This document shows positions 57,759 to 64,000 of a stretch of 64,000 bases of DNA, piece after piece. This DNA comes from Tritrichomonas musculus (lineage: Eukaryota > Parabasalia > Tritrichomonadida > Tritrichomonadidae): NCBI GenBank assembly GCA_039105265.1, contig JAPFFF010000028.1:248001-312000 (forward strand). The letters are read 5' to 3'. Made by a program: the position numbers and the translations under genes. How positions within the stretch are numbered: the stretch's first letter is position 1; each line of letters starts with the position of its first letter. Below the pieces are notes generated by a model. That model worked only from the letters and a program-made list of their open reading frames with translations, did not search any database and was not told where the DNA came from.

Positions 57759-59849
57759 TTAATATGATAATTTCATTTGATAATAAAGCTCTTTAAGCTT
57801 TGCAAGCCTTGGTGTCTCTTTCTTTTTCTTTGTAACTTTAACGTGGGATCTGATTCCCAAATCAATATGACTAACATAAAGAGACTCTGGCATACAGACG
57901 TGCTCAAGTGAATTGCATCCAGACAATAATTGAATACCAATTAAAGTAACAGACATTGGAATTGTTATGTCAACAATTGACTCGCATCTCGAAAATGCAG
58001 AAGTACCAATAACTCGTAATGAATTCGGAAGATTGAGTTCTTCCAACAATATGCAACCACTAAAGGCAAATTTACCGATAACTTCAACTGAATCAGGAAT
58101 TTCAATTTGTTCAAGGGATCTACATTCTTCAAAGGAACCTTTACCTTTTGAACCTATTATTCTCTTCGTAGTTTTGTCAAGCTTGACATGAGTGATAAAT
58201 TTATTTCTAAAGAATTTGTCATCAGTATCTTCAATTCCAGTAATAAAAATTGAAATTAGCAAAGTTTCACAAAATGGCTGCAATTTTATTATCTGATCAT
58301 AAATTGCATCAAAATCTTTCGAAGGATATTTAATTTCAAATTTAAAATTGACATAAAATTTAAGATATGCTTTCATTTCATTAGAGTGAAAAGTTTTGGT
58401 CTCATACAAAATTTGTGACATTTGATATGAAATACTGAGATTAAAATAGTGATGATAATCATTGATAACAATACCATTAGCTTTCTTTTTAAGATTTTTT
58501 GTAATACATTCAACAGTCAAATATTTTATGTCACATTTCTCACTTCTACTTTTTGAGTACTGCTCTGATAAAAAATTCAATAGGCCGATCATTTTATTTT
58601 TTGCAATTTTAATTGCAAATCTGATTGCTTTTGAAACCAATTTTTGATTTTCACCATTGAGTTCATTGAATAATCTAAGCTGATCTGGATCTTTCAACTT
58701 ATCGAATATGTAAAAAATTGAGTCACTATTGATTTTATTAAGCAACAAAGACTGATTCTCTTCGGGAATTTCTTTAAAAACTGAAAATTGCATATTTTTG
58801 TCCAATTGATCAAAGATTGCAACTTGATGATCTATTTCTAGATAATACAAAATAAACAACTGTTTTTGTATGCTTAATTTTCTAAAGATAAAAATTTGAA
58901 TTCCATCATTCAATTTTTTGAATAGGTTAACTTGATCTTTATGCTGAATTTCAATGAAAAATGAATATTTTTCTTCTTGATCAAATTGATCAAAGAGAAA
59001 AAGTTGTTTTTCACCATCTAATTTACCAAAAATACAAATTTGAACTTGTCTGTCTAATAATTTAAAAATTGCAATTTGTTGTTGCTGATTGAATTGAGTA
59101 AACAGAAAAAGTTTAACTTTTGAATGTATTCGATTAATTATCGAAACTTGATTCGCAATTTCCAACTGTTGGAAAATAAAAAGCTGCGTCTCTTTATCAA
59201 GTTGTTTGAAAATGTAAAATTGCATCTCTGGATCATAATGATCAAATTCATAAAGTTGATCTTTTTGAGACATTTGATTGAATTTTAAAAGCTCCGCTTT
59301 CCGTAAAATTTGATTAGACACAGAGGTGATTTCCTCAAAATTCTCGTAAGAATTTTTACATAATTTGCAATTTAAAAGAAATTGACTCTGAAACCTCAAG
59401 AAATTATCATTAACTCCTTTTAATTCTTCCATGCCTTGATATTCCATTTCGTTTTTTATGTTTGCAAAAAGAATTTTAGGTTCTTCTATATCAAAAAATT
59501 TCATTAAGAATTTTTCTGTTGATTGCTTTAAGGATTTAACTCTATATTTGTACGAAAAATAATTGAGAACCGCGGCGTTATCAGAACTAATAGATACTGA
59601 CCTCTGTTTAATATATTTAATAAATAATTCAATTATTTCGTCTGAAAACATAGTACATCCTTCAAGAAATTCATCATCAAATTGTATATACTTGCAATTT
59701 TTAAAATTTGAATAATTTATTGAGAAATATTTTGCAAACCATTTGAAATAATCAAGACTAAAAGGAAATTCTTTATCTCTATAAATAAGATAATGCGTAT
59801 CTTTGTTTTTATTTTGAATTTGTAAGTTTTCTTGCTCAAACATCGCCAT
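57759..59849 (-). CDS. BTB-like protein with 12-residue tandem repeats and BspA-like C-terminus
   Basis: The 696-residue protein starts at the ATG at 59849 (or 59843); the frame upstream has no ATG. Residues about 15-140 are BTB/BACK-like (THYLIYRDKEFPFSLDYFKWF, then SDEIIELFIKYIKQR, then AAVLNYFSYKYRVKSLK). Residues 213-404 hold sixteen uninterrupted 12-residue repeats of the type IF.QLD.E.QLF. A helical segment follows, and residues about 570-680 carry three to four BspA-type LRRs (SFEECRSLEQIEIPDSVEVIG, AFSGCILLEELNLPNSLRVIG). The combination of BTB-like, novel repeat and LRR suggests an intracellular adaptor. There is no signal peptide or membrane segment. Confidence 0.75.
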   Translation of the reverse strand: MAMFEQENLQIQNKNKDTHYLIYRDKEFPFSLDYFKWFAKYFSINYSNFKNCKYIQFDDEFLEGCTMFSDEIIELFIKYIKQRSVSISSDNAAVLNYFSYKYRVKSLKQSTEKFLMKFFDIEEPKILFANIKNEMEYQGMEELKGVNDNFLRFQSQFLLNCKLCKNSYENFEEITSVSNQILRKAELLKFNQMSQKDQLYEFDHYDPEMQFYIFKQLDKETQLFIFQQLEIANQVSIINRIHSKVKLFLFTQFNQQQQIAIFKLLDRQVQICIFGKLDGEKQLFLFDQFDQEEKYSFFIEIQHKDQVNLFKKLNDGIQIFIFRKLSIQKQLFILYYLEIDHQVAIFDQLDKNMQFSVFKEIPEENQSLLLNKINSDSIFYIFDKLKDPDQLRLFNELNGENQKLVSKAIRFAIKIAKNKMIGLLNFLSEQYSKSRSEKCDIKYLTVECITKNLKKKANGIVINDYHHYFNLSISYQMSQILYETKTFHSNEMKAYLKFYVNFKFEIKYPSKDFDAIYDQIIKLQPFCETLLISIFITGIEDTDDKFFRNKFITHVKLDKTTKRIIGSKGKGSFEECRSLEQIEIPDSVEVIGKFAFSGCILLEELNLPNSLRVIGTSAFSRCESIVDITIPMSVTLIGIQLLSGCNSLEHVCMPESLYVSHIDLGIRSHVKVTKKKKETPRLAKLKELYYQMKLSY
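58638..59213 (-). repeat. Sixteen-copy 36-bp coding repeat (12-residue unit)
   Basis: Sixteen consecutive units of exactly 12 residues with no insertion or deletion: IFKQLDKETQLF, IFQQLEIANQVS, IINRIHSKVKLF, LFTQFNQQQQIA, IFKLLDRQVQIC, IFGKLDGEKQLF and so on to LFNELNGENQKL. Consensus: [IL]-F-x-x-[LIF]-[DNE]-x-x-x-Q-[LIV]-x. The DNA copies have diverged while length and key residues are kept, so the unit is under selection. Confidence 0.85.
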
Positions 59850-60658
59850 AATTATCCAAAATTTTGATTGTACGTTAATTCTATGATTTTGGTGAGACAA
59901 ATTAATTTATTCTAAATGAGTTTTTACTATTTAACAGATGCTTTTGCTTACATCTCATTCTTTTTTCTTGCCAGATAAGAAAAAAATTGAGAAAAATAAT
60001 TTTCATTCTGATAATCTGTTTTGATATCATACTTTTTTCATATTAATACTTACTCCAATTTACGAAAAATTAGCAATGCCATTATTTTGAATGTAAGAAT
60101 ATAATAAAAATAGAAATGCTTTTTTTTTTTTTTTATTTTAGTTAAGCTGATACAATAATATTACTTTATTTTACGAATAGTAAGAACATTTATTTGTTTT
60201 AATTGCTAAATAATCAAAAAAATATTCAAATAAATTATAAATTTTCAAATGATAATCAAATTTACCACTCGCTGAAAAGTTAACTCACAAATATCTAATG
60301 AACACCATAGATTTCATAAATCAAAAGTCATGTTTTTTTCAATTTTATAAAAAAAATAATTAAATTTTTGAATTTTTAAATTCATTTTTTCATTACAGTT
60401 TAGTGAAAGGCACGAATTGCGAATTAATTTGTTAAAAAAACTTTATATCTATTTATTACAACCATATTATCTTAATGACCATTTAAAAAAAGAATTCAAT
60501 TCAAATTATTTGTTTGGTTATCTGACCATTCATTTTTCAAACAAAAAATTATCGTAGAATTTGATTTCTTTCAAAAATTTTGATATGCAGAAATGTGATT
60601 CAATTTTATAAAATTTCATAAATTATTTTTTCTCGGTACCATTTTCTTTAAACAGATT
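59850..60658. other. AT-rich spacer between divergent genes
   Basis: It contains the promoters of the minus-strand BTB-like gene and the plus-strand kinase. No other feature is seen. Confidence 0.45.
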
Positions 60659-61612
60659 ATGCAAGCAAAAACTAAGGATGGTTTATGTTTTAGTATTCCA
60701 TATTTATTTAAAGGATACAAATTTATCAGATTTTTAGGATCTGGAATTACATCACTCGTTTGTATTGTTGAAGATTTACATTCAGGCAATTTTTTCTCTG
60801 CTAAAATTATACCAAAAAAGTATATTCAATCGACTAATTTATTAAATCAGATCAACAACGAAATATCAATAATGAAAAATGCAAATCATCCTAATATTGT
60901 AAAATTTCATGATTCTTTCGAATATGTCAATGAAATTAACGAACATTTCATAGTTATTATCATGGAATATTGTGAAAATGGTAATTTATATAATTTTCTA
61001 ATAAAATATGGTTTTCAAAATGAAAATCAAAAGAAAACAATCATCAAGGGATTTTTAGAAGCAATAAAATATCTTCATGATAAAGGAATTACTCACGGAG
61101 ACATTAAACCTGAAAACATTTTACTTGATTCGAACTTCAATGCAAAATTGACTGATTTTGGCTTTTCAAAAACAGAAATAATTTCTGGTAACGAATCAAA
61201 AAGTGGAACGTTATACTATGCTGCTCCTGAATTGTTTGTCAAAGGCCAATATAACTCGTTAAAAACAGATATTTGGTCAATTGGCATCTTGATTTATTGT
61301 CTCTCAGAGAAAAAGCTCCCATTTCTAAAAGGGAACAACGATTTTATTAAAAAACAGATAACTGAAGGTCAATTATATTTTGATCCAAAGATTAATGAAA
61401 CTCTAAAAAAAGTTGTCAATAGATGCACTCAATTAAATGCCAATAAAAGACCATCGATTCATGAACTAATAAAAGATGATTATTTCTGCGATAATGATAA
61501 AACAAATGATTATTTAATTCAAGATAATATTGATCTTTTTTCAAATGAAGATTTTCAACCTTCTTATATTTATGGGATCAGATCAAATTGCAATCATCAA
61601 ATTTTAGTTTAG
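60659..61612 (+). CDS. Serine/threonine protein kinase
   Basis: The 317-residue protein is almost only a kinase domain (residues 18-275). It has a glycine loop (FLGSGITSLV), Lys49 in SAKIIPKK, Glu68 in helix C (INNEISIM), HGDIKPEN at 146-153, DFG at 166-168, AAPE at 188-191, and DIWSIGILIYCL. The HRD Arg is Gly (HGD), seen in some active kinases; all residues needed for catalysis are present. The overall pattern is closest to the CAMK/ULK-like groups (YCENGNLYNFL, GITHGDIKPENILL, SGTLYYAAPELF). Substrate and pathway are unknown. The short C-terminal tail has no extra domain. The ORF starts at ATG 60659 and a tRNA gene follows it. Confidence 0.88.
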   Translation: MQAKTKDGLCFSIPYLFKGYKFIRFLGSGITSLVCIVEDLHSGNFFSAKIIPKKYIQSTNLLNQINNEISIMKNANHPNIVKFHDSFEYVNEINEHFIVIIMEYCENGNLYNFLIKYGFQNENQKKTIIKGFLEAIKYLHDKGITHGDIKPENILLDSNFNAKLTDFGFSKTEIISGNESKSGTLYYAAPELFVKGQYNSLKTDIWSIGILIYCLSEKKLPFLKGNNDFIKKQITEGQLYFDPKINETLKKVVNRCTQLNANKRPSIHELIKDDYFCDNDKTNDYLIQDNIDLFSNEDFQPSYIYGIRSNCNHQILV

Positions 61613-61718
61613 TCCTATTTTTTAGTGTTAGTAAAAATTAATTATATTAATACTTTTTTTTTTTTTTTTTTATTTTTAAAGCTATTATACAACATGTTCT
61701 TAACTATTTAATCAACAA

Positions 61719-61790
61719 TCTCTTGTGGTGTAGCGGTTATCATATGGGACTTTGAATCCAGGGATGGAGGTTCGACTCCTCCCAAGAGAA
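61719..61790 (+). tRNA. tRNA-Gln (anticodon TTG), single diverged copy
   Basis: The 72-nt cloverleaf has a perfect acceptor TCTCTTG/CAAGAGA, D arm GTGTAGCGGTTATCAT, anticodon loop CTTTGAA (TTG) and T arm GGAGG-TTCGACT-CCTCC, a full B box. The anticodon stem TGGGA/TCCAG has one G-A mismatch and one G-T pair. It differs in many positions from the copies at 12385-15106. A T-rich stretch follows. Confidence 0.85.
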
Positions 61791-62055
61791 TGTTTTTGCT
61801 TCTTTTTTATTCTTATAAAAAAGTGAAAATAAACAAAAATATCACTAATTTTATCAATTGTTGGAACCATTATGATTTTTTCAAGTTATTTTATAAAAAA
61901 ATGATTTCATATTAATTATCATAATTACAATAATGATATTTCAAAGAATAAAAATTCTGAAGAAATTTCAATATATTTCAATGAAAACGACCAAATAAGA
62001 CAATTTTTTTTCTCTGAAAAGAACCAACAAGAATTTCAAGCCTCTCTATTATAAA

Positions 62056-62988
62056 ATGACCTCCGAAATTAAAGATTCTAAAAAAATTAATTCACTTTCA
62101 ATTAATGTTTCTCGAAACAATCCAAATAATATTATTGAAAACGAGCAAAATACATGCAAAAGTTCGAATATAGAAACATCTGATATTAAATCTCAGCTTG
62201 ATTGTCCTTCAAGTCTTGATGAAGATTTACGCTCAAAAATCCTCACAAAATATAAAAATTTTCAACAAGAAACAGGATGTACTGATGAAGAACTCCTTGA
62301 TCTAGTAATGGACATAGAAACTGAAAAAATAGAAGAGGAAGATTTAGACAAATTTATAGAAAGAAACGATTTTGGCTCACACGACTATTGGGAGAAGCGA
62401 TACACAGAATCAAAAACAACATTTGAATGGTATTTCAAATGGAACACTATTGAACGTGCCATAAAACCATTTTTGAAAGGACGAGAACTAGTTTTAAATA
62501 TTGGATGTGGAAATTCAGAAGTATCAGAAGATATGATAAAAGGTGACATTGAAACCGTTGTTAGTATTGATATATCGCAAGTAGTGATTGATCAAATGAG
62601 CGAAAAATGCAAAAATATTAACAATATGTATTGGTACAAAATGGATTGCACTGACATGGAATTCAAGGACGATTTGTTCGATATCGTCTTCGATAAAGGT
62701 ACATTCGATGCTATCCTATGCGGAGACAATAATATGACAAATATTCGCGACTCTTTGTGCGAAATTTGGCGCGTTTTAAAAAATGGCGGTTTTTTCATTG
62801 AAGTTACTCATTCTGAACCCAAAAAAAGAATTAACATACTCAATTGTTCAGGCGAAAATTGGAAGTTTCATGAAACAAGAGTCATTGAGGGCAATTCAAA
62901 TAATGGAAGCCATAATACAAAAAATTATTATATTTATATTTTGGAAAAAATAGAAAATGCGGGAAATAATATCGAAACTAATAAATAA
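62056..62988 (+). CDS. EEF1AKMT4/METTL13-like class I methyltransferase
   Basis: The 310-residue protein has a polar N-terminal extension (1-105), then the METTL13/EEF1AKMT4-type start HDYWEKRYTESKTTFEWYFKWN (109-130). SAM-binding motif I is LVLNIGCGNSEVSED (146-159), with the acidic residue Asp172 in VVSIDISQVVIDQM. Motif post-II is FDIVFDKGTFDAIL (208-221), and DSLCEIWRVLKNGGFFIEVT follows. The GCGNS and FDKGT(F/L)DA signatures are specific for this family, whose members methylate lysines of translation elongation factor 1A in the cytosol. Substrate assignment is by family only. The ORF is complete with a normal stop. Confidence 0.8.
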   Translation: MTSEIKDSKKINSLSINVSRNNPNNIIENEQNTCKSSNIETSDIKSQLDCPSSLDEDLRSKILTKYKNFQQETGCTDEELLDLVMDIETEKIEEEDLDKFIERNDFGSHDYWEKRYTESKTTFEWYFKWNTIERAIKPFLKGRELVLNIGCGNSEVSEDMIKGDIETVVSIDISQVVIDQMSEKCKNINNMYWYKMDCTDMEFKDDLFDIVFDKGTFDAILCGDNNMTNIRDSLCEIWRVLKNGGFFIEVTHSEPKKRINILNCSGENWKFHETRVIEGNSNNGSHNTKNYYIYILEKIENAGNNIETNK

Positions 62989-63832
62989 AATAGAAACTTA
63001 TCATTAATTCATTTTAATTTCTAATCTTTTTATCATATAGTCTACTGGAAACCCCCCTACAATTTTTATTCACCTATTTTTAGCCTTTAATGGTGGCAAA
63101 AAGTCCGTTGGTGGAAAACTGACATGAGTAGCTACTCATGGAAAGTAAAAAAACCGCCATCTTAAGGTGAAATTTGAGTTACTATGTTAAGAAATTTAAC
63201 CAAAAAAATTGCAAAATTTAAATTTTACCCTAATATTATAACTATTTACTTTTTTTGATATAAATTTGTTTATTTTTACATAATTTTTCGGGGATATACG
63301 CACCAGTGATCACCACGGGGCTGCACGAAGCTGAATCTGGTTCCTTGAATTGCTGGATGAGTCGGGAAGCCATTTGAACAATATAATTATATATTATTTA
63401 GTAAAAATTGAATTAAAAAAGTATTCAAAAAGTTTAAAAGTTTTCAAAAAGTTGTGTAGAAAAATACGATTCCCCTTCCTCATGCTGTTTTCAATTTGGT
63501 AGGGCGGTTTTCTCTAGATTTAATTGGTTAATTTTAGATCAAAATTATTTGATTATCAATATAAAGTACTTTTAAAAGCATCTTCAAGGAAAAATCTTTT
63601 TATTTTTATGATTTTATTTATGCAAAAACGTTTTTAGATTTTTAACCTAAACGGAAAATAATATAAATATGAATTTATCTCGGTAAATGATATTATTATG
63701 AATAATATTTTGAAATATTTATAAATTAATAAATAAATTTATATTAATAAATCAAAAAAAATTCATTTTTTTTGTTGTTATAAGTAGATAAGTAATTAAA
63801 ATTTTCATATAAAGAAAAAGTTTTATATAAAA
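62989..63832. other. Spacer with palindrome and a short GC-richer patch
   Basis: A less AT-rich stretch at 63045-63165 contains a perfect 18-base palindrome (63123-63140). A second patch at 63296-63375 reads on the minus strand as a short ORF from ATG 63373 (MASRLIQQFKEPDSASCSPV) of about 43 codons in a TCAAATG context. It may be the front of a truncated gene; no family was recognised. An initiator-like TCATATA lies at 63805. Confidence 0.4.
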
Positions 63833-64000
63833 ATGAAAAAATCCAGCTCAAACACTTTTTCAGATACCCAATCCACGTCAAAAACAGAATCTGAAAATAC
63901 TGATGAATCAGATTCAGAGTCTGATTCCAGCAATGCAGCAAAATATTCGTCAAATTATGAATCAGGATCTTTGTATGAATCTGTTTATGAATCAGGATCA
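63833..64000 (+). CDS. N-terminus of a Ser/acidic-rich protein (runs off the window)
   Basis: From ATG 63833 the frame is open to the window end (56 codons). It is rich in Ser, Glu and Asp (TESENTDESDSESDSSNAAK) and ends in Tyr-Glu-Ser repeats (NYESGSLYESVYESGS). Upstream TCATATA fits the trichomonad initiator. The composition suggests a disordered acidic N-terminus. The family cannot be told. Confidence 0.6.
   Translation, partial: MKKSSSNTFSDTQSTSKTESENTDESDSESDSSNAAKYSSNYESGSLYESVYESGS

Overview
The window looks like nuclear DNA of a parabasalid protist, most likely a Tritrichomonas-type trichomonad. The basis is a set of intronless genes separated by extremely AT-rich spacers full of poly-A/T runs, together with families typical of trichomonads: BspA-like leucine-rich repeat proteins with DUF3447/ankyrin-like N-termini, large protein kinases with Sel1 repeats, a BTB-like/F5-8C protein, a two-repeat Myb protein, a bacterial-type secondary alcohol dehydrogenase, and a trichomonad-type Maverick/Polinton. 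The species call is inference from family content and composition.

Left part (1-25.5 kb): a very long Sel1-repeat kinase running off the left edge; an RbsD/FucU-like mutarotase; an auxin-efflux-type (Mem_trans) carrier; a 1230-residue BspA-like protein whose 5' end abuts a truncated PEBP pseudogene; a four-pass membrane protein; a tRNA-Gln cluster present as two inverted pairs (one copy truncated) around a BTB-like/F5-8C gene and a dead family-8 glycosyltransferase; a long pseudokinase; a 1.1 kb TTAA-flanked element with 21-bp inverted ends next to a ubiquitin-like gene; and a second BspA-like gene in two reading-frame pieces.

Middle (26.06-47.74 kb): one young Polinton/Maverick of 21,684 bp with 271-bp terminal inverted repeats that differ at one position, bounded by a 5-bp direct repeat TCAGA. 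It carries integrase, packaging ATPase, major capsid, a candidate minor capsid, a very large fibre-like protein, a protein-primed-type DNA polymerase B with a long acidic N-terminus, small virion-like and DNA-binding proteins, and a structured non-coding block with a minisatellite. It looks nearly whole, with perhaps one or two breaks. It sits in coding-like sequence next to a fragment of an older polymerase-related copy.

Right part (47.74-64 kb): a degenerate 24-bp minisatellite, decayed coding remnants, a caspase-fold protein whose catalytic dyad is replaced, a Myb-like factor, an NADP-type secondary alcohol dehydrogenase, a BTB-like protein with a striking 16-copy, 12-residue repeat and a BspA-like C-terminus, an active-looking protein kinase, another tRNA-Gln, an EEF1AKMT4/METTL13-like methyltransferase, and the start of a Ser/acidic-rich gene. 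The host genes form no operon and read as independent, closely promoted units.
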